From NCBI GenBank assembly GCA_000989565.1, contig LBOO01000001.1:32032-96031 (forward strand): a stretch of DNA of 64,000 bases. Reading direction: 5' to 3'. The position numbers and the translations under genes are program-made. Shown here piece after piece: positions 8,883 to 16,614 of the stretch. This stretch comes from Candidatus Peregrinibacteria bacterium GW2011_GWA2_33_10 (lineage in GTDB: Bacteria; Patescibacteriota; Gracilibacteria; UBA1369; GWC2-33-13). How positions within the stretch are numbered: the stretch's first letter is position 1; every line of letters starts with the position of its first letter. Below the pieces are notes generated by a model. That model was not told the origin of the DNA, did not search any database, and was given only the letters and a program-made list of their open reading frames with translations.

Positions 8883-9294
8883 GATTAATGGAATCCAAAT
8901 AACCCTGTAGAATATAAGCGGCGCTATACATATCAATTTTTCCTTTACTATACTTCTGCAATTTTCGATTACCTTTAATATTATCCAAAATCACTTTTGT
9001 ACTGAAACGTTCATCAACACTGATTACTTTTTTATCACTGAAGTTATGTTTTAATTGCTTAATAAAAGCATATACAAGATCAGTCTGCTTTGAAGCACCA
9101 CCCTTTAAATTTAAAGGCAAACCAACAATAATTTCTTGGATATCATACTTATTTAAATATTCACTTAATTTACCAAAAACATCATTTGTTTCAATGACTT
9201 CCAATGGTATTGCAATAACATTATCCGGATCACTCAACGCGATTCCGGTACGGATATCACCATAATCAATCCCGATTAATCTGTTTTTCATCAT
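8872..9294 (-). CDS. ruvX: YqgF/RuvX family Holliday junction resolvase-like nuclease
   Basis: The 140-residue protein has the RNase H-like fold marks of the YqgF family: GIDYGDIRTGIALSD at the N-terminus with the first catalytic Asp, VGLPLN in the middle, DERFST near residue 97, and IDMYSAAYILQGYLD at the C-terminus. Family members act in 16S rRNA 5'-end maturation and have been proposed as Holliday junction resolvases. The ATG overlaps the TAA of rplI by one base (TAATG), so translation is coupled. The stop codon lies inside the inverted element 8760-8882, so the terminal Arg-Glu-Cys is encoded by the repeat; the native C-terminus may have been replaced by its insertion. Confidence 0.9.
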   Translation of the reverse strand: MMKNRLIGIDYGDIRTGIALSDPDNVIAIPLEVIETNDVFGKLSEYLNKYDIQEIIVGLPLNLKGGASKQTDLVYAFIKQLKHNFSDKKVISVDERFSTKVILDNIKGNRKLQKYSKGKIDMYSAAYILQGYLDSINREC

Positions 9295-9743
9295 TATTTC
9301 CCTTCATCTTCAACATTGACTTTTATATTCAACTCCGCTCCTTCTTTTAAATGGATTAATACATCATGTTCTCCTAAAATTTTAATATGACTTTTCATGC
9401 GAATATTTTCTTTTTTCAAACTGACACCTTTAGCCTCCAAAGCTTCCAAAATATCTTTTTCCGCGATGGAATCAAATAATCTGTTATGCTCGCTGACATT
9501 TTTTTTAAAAACCAATTGAATATCTTTTAATTTATCCATAATTTCCTGAACATGTTCTTCTTTGACTTCAGAACGCTTCTTTTTCATATTCAAAATTTTT
9601 GTAGCTTCTTTTTCCAGAGCCGGAGTAGCACTCAAAGCATATCCGCGAGGGAATAAAAAATTAACAAAATAACCACGTTTTACTTTTTTGGTTTCGAATT
9701 TTTTACCTAAATTTTTGATATCTGATTTAAGAATAACTTTCAT
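9294..9743 (-). CDS. rplI: 50S ribosomal protein bL9
   Basis: The 149-residue protein matches L9 along its length. The N-terminal domain has the sequence DIKNLGKKFETKKVKRGYFVNFLFPRG split by a short loop, with the rRNA-binding RGYFVNFLFPRGYA region at residues 23-37. A long central helix rich in Lys/Glu (about 40-80) leads to a C-terminal domain. L9 binds 23S rRNA and helps keep the reading frame. Its presence is a useful taxonomic marker because several CPR lineages lack bL9. It is co-transcribed with ruvX, whose start overlaps its stop. Confidence 0.93.
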   Translation of the reverse strand: MKVILKSDIKNLGKKFETKKVKRGYFVNFLFPRGYALSATPALEKEATKILNMKKKRSEVKEEHVQEIMDKLKDIQLVFKKNVSEHNRLFDSIAEKDILEALEAKGVSLKKENIRMKSHIKILGEHDVLIHLKEGAELNIKVNVEDEGK

Positions 9744-9831
9744 TATATATTGATTATGGCTAAAGCTTTCGAATTATAAATGCAAAAAGGAAAGATTTCA
9801 ATAGAAAGTGCTGGTCGCTAATCACTGAAAT

Positions 9832-11550
9832 TTACTTCACAAAATACCACTCGGCTATACTCGCGAACCTATCACCCGCTGACATCATATTGCTGATTAC
9901 AATATCTTTTATTCTATCATCGGCAGCAAAAAAATATTCCGGAGTATATAACACAATTACAGGAACATCCTCGCTGATTTCATTCTGCAGTTGTCTTAAT
10001 TTATCCTGTTTTTTTTCATCATTTTCAGAATCAAATAAATTTCTCATGCTCTCAATCAAAGCATCTGCTTTCGGATTTGTATAATTGGATAAATTCAAAC
10101 CATCTTTATTCGCTTGCGTGCTGTGCCAATAAGAATACATATCGAGATTATATCCTAAATCCTGACCATAAAGTAAAATATCATAATTTCTGTTTACTAA
10201 TGCCTCCTTAAAAGTTAAATCATCCAAAATCTCTATTTTCAGTTCAATGCCGATCTCCTCCCATGATTTCTGTAAATAATCCAGAACGGTTTTAATCTCC
10301 GCGTATTTTTTGGAGTCGCTTGAATATGCTTTGGATATTAACCGTAATGATAAATCTTTTCCTTGAATATTTTTTCTGAATTTTTCATTATTCTCAATTT
10401 TCCATCCGCCATCAAACAAAGATCCTTTTGCCTCCTCAATATTGGATTTATGAAGCCATTCATCCTGTTTCAATTCCATTAAAGGAGTATCCATCCGCCG
10501 CATATTTTTCAATTTTTTTACAAGATCATCTTTATTGATGGATTTAGATAAAGCCAAACGGACTTTTTTATCAGCAAGTATGGTTGTTTCGGTATTTAAA
10601 AATAAGGCGGTATAACGGGGCAAAGTATATTTATAAATTCTGAATCTTTCATCCTCTCGCAAATTTTGCAACAAATCTTCCTCGGAAATTTTAGGGACAC
10701 CATGCAAAGCTGTTTTGGCTTTAATTAAAAAATCAACAGAAGGATAAGTGGTAATTCTCAAGTTTTTGATTTTTGGTAATTTTCCGAAATAATTTTCATT
10801 GATAATCAAATTAACTTGGCTGCTTCCACCGGCAAGAGTTTTATAAGGTTCTTCAAGTTTATATGGACCGGAACCGATGGGAAATTTATTGAATTCATGA
10901 TTACCCAAATCTGAAACAGGTACATCTTTCAAAATATGTTTAGGCAATATTCCAACGATTGTATTTGTGTAAAAAAATGAATTGGGATATTCCAATGTAA
11001 AAGTTACAGTTTTATTATCAATCAAATCAATTTTAACTTTTTCAAAATTGGATTTTAAAATCGGATTTTTAAAATCCGGATGTTGAATCACATCATGATA
11101 AGTAAAAAACACATCATCCGCGGTAAGACTCTCACCATCATGCCATTTAATATTATCACTGATTGTGAAAGTATATGTTTTTTTATCAGTACTCAAAGAA
11201 TGATCTGCGATATCACTCACGAATTTACCTGTTTCCGGATCATACTTTGAAAGTGCGGAAAATACCAAAGTATCAATATCTTTATCAATAGGGTTTAAAT
11301 CATTGAAAACAGGATTTAGTCGCTTTATTTCTCCAATCAATCCCTCACTGTAAATATGGGATTTTGATTTAACTTCTTGTCCGGTCTGAATTTTTTCCAA
11401 ATCAGCACTATCCGCGATATTTTGATAACTAAAAACAGCGGAAAATAAAAAAATTACAGAAAAAATCAATAATGATATCTCTTCTCTTTTATTAAAAGAT
11501 TTAAAAGTTCGCCTCAATAATTGCCAAAAATTAATTCTTTGATGCTTCAT
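9832..11550 (-). CDS. ABC transporter substrate-binding protein, family 5 (oligopeptide type)
   Basis: The 572-residue protein begins with a basic stretch and a single hydrophobic anchor (about residues 24-44). It then follows the SBP_bac_5 pattern: GEIKRLNPVFND, the segment ISDNIKWHDGESLTADDVFFT around residues 130-150, FPIGSGPYKLEE, and the periplasmic-binding C-terminal domain with VPVIVLYTPEYFFA. Such proteins capture peptides or other solutes for an ABC importer. The anchor lacks a clear signal-peptidase or lipobox site, so it is probably an uncleaved membrane anchor. No ABC permease or ATPase genes are adjacent, so either the transporter is encoded elsewhere or this orphan binding protein has another role. 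Confidence 0.85.
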   Translation of the reverse strand: MKHQRINFWQLLRRTFKSFNKREEISLLIFSVIFLFSAVFSYQNIADSADLEKIQTGQEVKSKSHIYSEGLIGEIKRLNPVFNDLNPIDKDIDTLVFSALSKYDPETGKFVSDIADHSLSTDKKTYTFTISDNIKWHDGESLTADDVFFTYHDVIQHPDFKNPILKSNFEKVKIDLIDNKTVTFTLEYPNSFFYTNTIVGILPKHILKDVPVSDLGNHEFNKFPIGSGPYKLEEPYKTLAGGSSQVNLIINENYFGKLPKIKNLRITTYPSVDFLIKAKTALHGVPKISEEDLLQNLREDERFRIYKYTLPRYTALFLNTETTILADKKVRLALSKSINKDDLVKKLKNMRRMDTPLMELKQDEWLHKSNIEEAKGSLFDGGWKIENNEKFRKNIQGKDLSLRLISKAYSSDSKKYAEIKTVLDYLQKSWEEIGIELKIEILDDLTFKEALVNRNYDILLYGQDLGYNLDMYSYWHSTQANKDGLNLSNYTNPKADALIESMRNLFDSENDEKKQDKLRQLQNEISEDVPVIVLYTPEYFFAADDRIKDIVISNMMSAGDRFASIAEWYFVK

Positions 11551-11765
11551 AATAAAATTATTAAACTAAAAATAATCACCTAAAATCATTTGTTATACTC
11601 CTCCGCTTTTATTTTTTTGTATCAAATCTTGGCTAAAGCTCCGAAAGACAAGTAATACTGCGAAGCTATCCTTTATTTTTATATATAGACTAGCCATTAA
11701 GCTTCGGAGTATATACTGCTTTAATTCTATTTTTTTAAAGCGAAGTAGTATTAAATTCAAACCTA
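11551..11765. repeat. Intergenic region with dispersed ATACTGCGAAGC repeat
   Basis: The 215-base gap between secG and the binding-protein gene holds no ORF. Bases 11651-11757 contain AATACTGCGAAGC, then TTAAGCTTCGGAGTATATACTGC, then AAAGCGAAGTAGTATT. The segment 11679-11712, read on the minus strand, resembles 61908-61945 (ACT[C/G]CGAAGCTTAAT followed by CTATATATAAA), so this is a dispersed repeat in opposite orientation in the two places. Its arms can pair only partly. Promoters of the minus-strand gene downstream (9832) could also lie here. Confidence 0.5.
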
Positions 11766-11987
11766 TTATACAAAAGCCAAAGTAAAAGTTGAAGCAAAAA
11801 ATATTACTGACATTACAACTGAAAAATAAAATAAAAATTTTTCCGGCCCTCTTTTTGACGAATAAAATGTATTGCTTCCTCCCAAAGCTTCACCAAGTCC
11901 CGAGCCTTTAGCCTGAATGAGAATGGACAACGCTAAAAAAAATGAAGAAATTATTTGTATTATCGAAACAACCAGATGCCAATTCAT
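11766..11987 (-). CDS. secG: Preprotein translocase subunit SecG
   Basis: The 73-residue protein has two membrane segments (about residues 6-26 and 52-72) separated by a short cytoplasmic loop with the SecG-typical pattern LIQAKGSGLGEALGGSNTFYSSKRG. SecG is the small accessory subunit of the SecYEG translocon and assists SecA-driven export. Length is normal for SecG. It lies 24 bases downstream of the holin-like gene on the same strand. Confidence 0.92.
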   Translation of the reverse strand: MNWHLVVSIIQIISSFFLALSILIQAKGSGLGEALGGSNTFYSSKRGPEKFLFYFSVVMSVIFFASTFTLAFV

Positions 11988-12011
11988 AAAAACGTATTAA
12001 AGAATAAAATA

Positions 12012-12389
12012 TTAATTTTTAATAAATAAATGTTCAATAAAGTTAATAAAACCAAAAACCAACCCCGCTATAATATATACCAGAAATCCATCAACATGAA
12101 AACTTACTCCTTCAAAAGCCAATTGTATCAATATTTTCTCCAATAAAAAAATTAAAACTCCATTAATCAAAAATAAGATCAAACCCAGACTTATAAAAAT
12201 CAAAGGAAGAGAAAATAATTTAATTAGAGGTTTTATAAAGGTATTCAATATTCCCATAATGAGACCTCCTATCAAAAAAAATTTCCATCCGCCGGTATAA
12301 GAGATATTATCCAAAAAATTTACCACTACATATAAAGCAATACCGTTCAATAGAACTCCAATTAAAATCTTTTTAATTAATTTCATCAT
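12012..12389 (-). CDS. Phage_holin_4_2 (YvlD-like) family membrane protein
   Basis: The 125-residue protein has four hydrophobic segments and the family pattern: a GGWKFFLIGGLIMGILNTFIKPLIKLFSLPL stretch in its first half (shown here as overlapping pieces GGLIMGILNTFIKPL and LFSLPLIFISLGL) and GLVFGFINFIEHL at the end. The domain name comes from phage holins, but chromosomal members are common in bacteria and their role is unknown. There is no other phage gene nearby, so I do not read this as prophage. Confidence 0.85.
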   Translation of the reverse strand: MMKLIKKILIGVLLNGIALYVVVNFLDNISYTGGWKFFLIGGLIMGILNTFIKPLIKLFSLPLIFISLGLILFLINGVLIFLLEKILIQLAFEGVSFHVDGFLVYIIAGLVFGFINFIEHLFIKN

Positions 12390-12445
12390 ATTGTTTAAAT
12401 AACTCTTTATTAATATAACAAATGGATTTTTATAAACAAGAATAA

Positions 12446-14473
12446 TTATTTCACATTGCGAACAGCGATTAAAATTTTATTTTTATCAATCTGTTCTTCT
12501 TTTTCCAAATCCCATTCAAAATTTCCTTTTTGTTGAATTTCCAAAGCAAGAGTTTCTTTCATAATAAATTCGGCAAATTCACTGATCACATTCTGCAAAT
12601 CTTTGGATTCCAAATATAAATAGATACGATCATCAACATTATAATCAGCTTCTTTTCGTAGCTCCTGAGTATAACGAATAATATCACGCGCAATACCCTC
12701 TTTTTTCAAAATCTCCGTAATATTTGTATCAAGAGCCACAACTAAACCTTTTTCGCCACTAATCTCCATATGTTGAGATCCTTTGCTGGCAGTAAATACA
12801 ATTGTAGCTTCATCTAAAGAAGGATCTAAAATTTCATCTGAAATTTTTATTTTTCCATCCTCTAAAATTTCATAATTACTCATATTAACGGCTTCAATTA
12901 AAGACTTCATTTTTTCTTTCAATCTCTCTCCAACTACGCGAAAATTAATTTTTACCGATGGTTTCGCGATTTCCGTGGCTTTATTGATAAATTCTATATT
13001 TTTAATATTTAATTCTTCTTTTAAAACGTCAACATCCAAATGAAATTTCTCAAATTCAGGAAGAGCGACAATTAATTTATTGAGAGGTTGTCTTACTTTC
13101 ACTTTCGCATTCGCTCTGCACCTATGCCCTAATTCAACGATTTTTCGCATTATTGCTATCTCTTCGTTTAAATTTAAATCTATCAATTTATTATCAGCCT
13201 CCGGCCAATTTTCCATATGAACGGATTCTTTGCCTGTTAAATTCGTAAAAATCTCTTCGCTGATAAACGGTGTAAATGGAGCCATTAATTTTGCCAGATT
13301 AAGTAAAACATAATATAGAATACTATAAGCCTCATTTTTGTCGTCATCATTTTCACTTTTCCAAAATCTCCTTCTTGATCTGCGTACATACCAGTTTGAT
13401 AAATTGTCGATAAAATCCGTAAAAAGACGTGCGGCTTGAGTCAAATTATATTCATCCATATATTTTGAAACTCCTTGAATCAAAGTTTGAAGTTCGGAAA
13501 TAATCCATTTATCCAGTTTATTGGTTGCTTTTAAGTTGAATTTCTCAGTATTCCAATTGTCGATATTGGCATAAGTTACAAAAAAACTATAAGTATTCCA
13601 TAAAGTTAAAATGGTTTTTTTCACAACTTCTTCCACGTGTTTTTCGGAAAATCTTACATCTTCAGCCAATGGAGCGGTTGAAGTATAAAGAAAATATCTC
13701 ACGGCATCCACTCCCCTACTTTCAAAAAGATCATTAGGATCAGGATAATTCTTCTTTCTTTTGGATAATTTCTCACCATCCGCAGCCAAAAGTATGCCGT
13801 TAACAATCACATTATTAAAAGCAGGTTTATCAAAAAGAATAGTTGATAATACATGCAAAGTATAAAACCAACCTCTGGTTTGATCCAAACCTTCCGCGAT
13901 AAAATGGGCGGGAAAATTTTCCTCAAACTCACTTTTATTTTCAAAAGGATAATGAAGCTGAGCGTAAGGCATAGCCCCGCTTTCAAACCAACAATCGAAA
14001 ACCTCAGAAATTCTATGCATTTTATCTCCGCATTTTTCGCAGGTTAAAATAACATTATCAATATAGGGCTTATGCAAATCCAATTCCCCAACATTATCAA
14101 TAGGTTCATTGCCGATTACAAATTTTTTATATTCGCAATTTTTCATCAATTTTCCATTTCTGACTTTATAAGCGGCATTTTCAATGGTAATTCTGCCAAG
14201 CGCGACTTCCAAAGCCATTAAAGGAGTTCCATGGCTGACAATTAACACTTTTTTACCTTTATATGTATTTTTAACATATTGAACAAATTTTTTCATTCTT
14301 TCCACAATATCTTGTAAATTTTCAATTTCCGGTGAAATTTTCTTTTCAATTAACTCTTTGGAAGAATTGAATAAATTTTGATGTTCGGTAACATGTTTTG
14401 AATCATATTCACCAAAATGCATTTCATTGATTAAAGGACTGACAATGACATCAAGATTAAACTTTTTTGCCAA
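12446..14473 (-). CDS. ileS: Isoleucyl-tRNA synthetase, C-terminal part downstream of an internal stop
   Basis: The frame is the direct continuation of the ORF at 14507-16138: 11 sense codons separate that ORF's TAA from a TTG at 14473, which is only a nominal start. Residues 1 to ~125 complete the inserted histidine-phosphatase domain (the acid residue in NEMHFGEYD and the second catalytic His in VLIVSHGTP). IleRS then resumes with LHKPYIDNVILTCEKCG, a zinc-site Cys pair, FDCWFESGAMPYAQ and the KMSKS-equivalent DGEKLSKRKKNYPDP. The anticodon-binding helical region and C-terminal domain follow. The SKRKKNYP form belongs to the eukaryote-like (IleRS2) class. Because the KMSKS loop is in this piece and the HIGH motif in the other, neither half can work alone. 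No Shine-Dalgarno precedes the TTG. Confidence 0.9.
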   Translation of the reverse strand: MAKKFNLDVIVSPLINEMHFGEYDSKHVTEHQNLFNSSKELIEKKISPEIENLQDIVERMKKFVQYVKNTYKGKKVLIVSHGTPLMALEVALGRITIENAAYKVRNGKLMKNCEYKKFVIGNEPIDNVGELDLHKPYIDNVILTCEKCGDKMHRISEVFDCWFESGAMPYAQLHYPFENKSEFEENFPAHFIAEGLDQTRGWFYTLHVLSTILFDKPAFNNVIVNGILLAADGEKLSKRKKNYPDPNDLFESRGVDAVRYFLYTSTAPLAEDVRFSEKHVEEVVKKTILTLWNTYSFFVTYANIDNWNTEKFNLKATNKLDKWIISELQTLIQGVSKYMDEYNLTQAARLFTDFIDNLSNWYVRRSRRRFWKSENDDDKNEAYSILYYVLLNLAKLMAPFTPFISEEIFTNLTGKESVHMENWPEADNKLIDLNLNEEIAIMRKIVELGHRCRANAKVKVRQPLNKLIVALPEFEKFHLDVDVLKEELNIKNIEFINKATEIAKPSVKINFRVVGERLKEKMKSLIEAVNMSNYEILEDGKIKISDEILDPSLDEATIVFTASKGSQHMEISGEKGLVVALDTNITEILKKEGIARDIIRYTQELRKEADYNVDDRIYLYLESKDLQNVISEFAEFIMKETLALEIQQKGNFEWDLEKEEQIDKNKILIAVRNVK

Positions 14474-14506
14474 GATGGAAGCAGTCTCTTGTGATCTTAA
14501 AAGTTC

Positions 14507-14509
14507 TTA
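14507..14509 (-). other. In-frame TAA interrupting ileS at a Ser position of the inserted phosphatase domain
   Basis: Reading through gives KIDVVIS-stop-ELLRSQETASILAKKF. Histidine phosphatases normally have two serines here (VISS-x-LxRxxETA), so the stop replaces a Ser codon and is one base from TCA. The frame on both sides is unbroken. A sequencing error, a real nonsense mutation in part of a population, or readthrough are all possible. Confidence 0.9.
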
Positions 14510-16138
14510 AGATATAACAACATCAATTTTTTCATTTTTAATCTCATCAGCTAATTTTTCAGCTTGTTTAATGCCATTTTCTGTTAATCCCAATTTTACG
14601 CTAGGATCAGAATGAATCGTATTATTCAAAGTGCCTTCATATTCACCATGTCTAGCCATATAAAAATGTATCGAAGTTTTTTCATTTTCAGACAATTCAT
14701 CAATAGAACCAATACATTTGCACTCCCCGCAAGATTTACATTCCCAAATCGGAATCGCCGCTCCCCAATATCTGTTACGTGAAATAGCCCAATCTCTGGC
14801 GTTTTCAAGCCATTTTCCAAACCTGCCATCTTTTATATGAGGAGGCTGCCAACTGATTTTTTGGTTATTTTCCAATAATTTCTCTATAATTTCTGAAACT
14901 TTGATAAACCAACTTCCTGTCGCGTAATTCAAAAGCGGAGTATCGCAACGCCAACAATGAGGATAAGAATGACGATATGATTCCTTTGAAAATAAAAATC
15001 CTTTTTTAATTAAATAATCAGCGATATTTTGATCCTGACCTTTTACAAATTTTCCCGCGAAATCAGTAACTTCGCTCGTAAAATTTCCTTCCATATCAAC
15101 ATGTTTGATAAAAGCCAATTTGTTTACTTTCCCCGCATTCAGATCATCTTCACCAAAAGACGGAGCAATATGCACTATTCCGGTACCATCCTCAATACTC
15201 ACAAAATCAGCTAAAATTACTCGATATGAATTCTCGATATTTTCAACATCTTTATTTATAAAATAATCAAATAAAGGTTTATATTTTTTATTCTCCAAAT
15301 TTTCACCTTTAAAACTTTCGATAACTTCAAATTCCTTATCTTTCATGACTTTCTCCAATAATTCTTTCGCCAAAATATAAAAATTTTCACCTGATTTTAT
15401 TTTTATATAATCAATATTTTTACCTACCGCAAGCGCGGTATTACCAGGCAAAGTCCATGGCGTAGTGGTCCAAGCTAAAATAAAAGTATTTTTTTCATCC
15501 AATAATTCAAATTTCGCGGTTACTGACAAATCAGTCACATCTTTATATCCTTGGCTAACTTCAAAATTTGAAAGAGGAGTAACGCATCTCGGACAAATAT
15601 GCATTGATTTATAACTTTTATAAACCATTTCTTTATCCCATATACTTTTAAAAACCCACCATATTGATTCCATATAACTATTTTCCAATGTCGCGTAAGT
15701 TTGTTCAAAATCCACCCATCTGCCTATTCTCTCAAATAATTTTGCCCATTCCGAAGAATACTTAAAAACACTTTCTTTACATTGAAGATTAAAATTATCA
15801 ATCCCAAATTTTTCAATTTCTTTTTTGCCGGAAATATTCAGACTTTTTTCGATTTCATATTCCACAGGCAATCCATGACAATCCCAACCATTTGTACGCG
15901 GTACAAAAAATCCTTTCATATTCCAATATCTTGTTACTGCGTCTTTCAAAGAATTTGCCATTATATGACCATAATGAGGCAATCCATTGGCAAAAGGCGG
16001 ACCATCGAAAAAAACATATTTTTGATTCTCCTTATTTTTTTCTACGGATTTTTTAAAAATATTATTTTTACGCCAATACTCAATGATTTCATGCTCAACT
16101 TCAGGGAGGTTTTTGCGATTATCTACCTTTTTAAACAT
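14507..16138 (-). CDS. ileS: Isoleucyl-tRNA synthetase, N-terminal part with start of inserted histidine phosphatase
   Basis: From the chosen ATG (MFKKVDNRKN; a start 21 bases upstream is possible) this part has 543 residues. It contains the class I HIGH motif as PPFANGLPHYGHIMANS near residue 50, the editing (CP1) domain with LAWTTTPWTLPGN, GTGIVHIAPSFGEDD and SYPHCWRCDTPL, and the ISRNRYWGAAIPIWECKSCGEC segment. At GSIDELSEN the IleRS sequence is left and a histidine-phosphatase domain begins (FYMARHGEYEG, catalytic His about residue 497). The ORF stops after ~44 further residues at an in-frame TAA and the domain continues in the next ORF. Joined, the gene spans 16138 to 12446 (about 1,230 codons), against roughly 1,040 for ordinary IleRS2. 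The enzyme charges tRNA-Ile and removes mischarged valine. Confidence 0.92.
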   Translation of the reverse strand: MFKKVDNRKNLPEVEHEIIEYWRKNNIFKKSVEKNKENQKYVFFDGPPFANGLPHYGHIMANSLKDAVTRYWNMKGFFVPRTNGWDCHGLPVEYEIEKSLNISGKKEIEKFGIDNFNLQCKESVFKYSSEWAKLFERIGRWVDFEQTYATLENSYMESIWWVFKSIWDKEMVYKSYKSMHICPRCVTPLSNFEVSQGYKDVTDLSVTAKFELLDEKNTFILAWTTTPWTLPGNTALAVGKNIDYIKIKSGENFYILAKELLEKVMKDKEFEVIESFKGENLENKKYKPLFDYFINKDVENIENSYRVILADFVSIEDGTGIVHIAPSFGEDDLNAGKVNKLAFIKHVDMEGNFTSEVTDFAGKFVKGQDQNIADYLIKKGFLFSKESYRHSYPHCWRCDTPLLNYATGSWFIKVSEIIEKLLENNQKISWQPPHIKDGRFGKWLENARDWAISRNRYWGAAIPIWECKSCGECKCIGSIDELSENEKTSIHFYMARHGEYEGTLNNTIHSDPSVKLGLTENGIKQAEKLADEIKNEKIDVVIS

Positions 16139-16225
16139 TTTAATTAAATTAAAGAACATTCTTTATTATTATAATAAAAAAAGTTCAGGAAGCAAGCACG
16201 GGTAATGTGATTATTATCAAAATAA

Positions 16226-16254
16226 TTGTTTACTGAAGCAAAAAATGCTATAAT
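16226..16254 (+). promoter_or_regulatory. Sigma-A-type promoter with extended -10 upstream of the 16275 gene
   Basis: TTGTTT at 16226-16231, a 17-base spacer, and TATAAT at 16249-16254 preceded by TGC (ATGCTATAAT). It lies 20 bases before the ATG at 16275, so the transcript leader would be only about a dozen bases. Confidence 0.7.
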
Positions 16255-16274
16255 TCCAGGATTAAATCACAAAA

Positions 16275-16610
16275 ATGAATCCATCAAAACAAGAAAAATT
16301 AAAGCTTTTAATTAAGACTTCTATATTAATAAATAAAGAAGAAAAAAAAAATTATTTAGATAAAATTGATTCCTTAAGTGAACCCCAGATCAATGAATTA
16401 ACACAAATCTTTCATGAAGAAGAAACAAAAAAAAGTGAATTGATAAATAATAAAATCAATAAAAATAAAGATCCTGATTTAATCAATAAACTTAAACAAA
16501 TAAAAACTTTAGCTTCAAAAGAGTTTCTTCGCGCAAAAGAAAGAAAAGAACAGCAAAAAGATTTTAAAAAATTGGAAAACCTTACACAACAAATCAATAA
16601 TTTTAACTGA
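16275..16610 (+). CDS. Hypothetical helical protein
   Basis: This 111-residue protein is almost entirely charged and helical (Lys, Glu, Asn, Ile), with no membrane segment, no Cys and no domain I recognise. The first half has a repeated INK/LIxKxKK texture suggesting coiled coil. It is transcribed from a good promoter at 16226-16254, and its stop lies 4 bases before the ATG of the NlpC/P60-like gene, so the two form an operon. A role as partner or chaperone of that gene product is only a guess from position. Confidence 0.6.
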   Translation: MNPSKQEKLKLLIKTSILINKEEKKNYLDKIDSLSEPQINELTQIFHEEETKKSELINNKINKNKDPDLINKLKQIKTLASKEFLRAKERKEQQKDFKKLENLTQQINNFN

Positions 16611-16614
16611 AAAC

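Noticed and set aside
12012-12389. Prophage, because of a holin-family protein
   Set aside because: It is a chromosomal Phage_holin_4_2 family protein next to secG; no capsid, terminase, integrase or other phage gene is near.
12446-16138. Intein or group I/II intron inside ileS
   Set aside because: The extra sequence is an intact protein domain with the frame open on both sides apart from the single TAA; there are no intein splicing motifs and no intron-like ends.
16139-16274. T-box riboswitch upstream of ileS or valS
   Set aside because: The gaps are short and AT-rich; no T-box core (AGGGTGGNACCGCG-like) or specifier hairpin is present.
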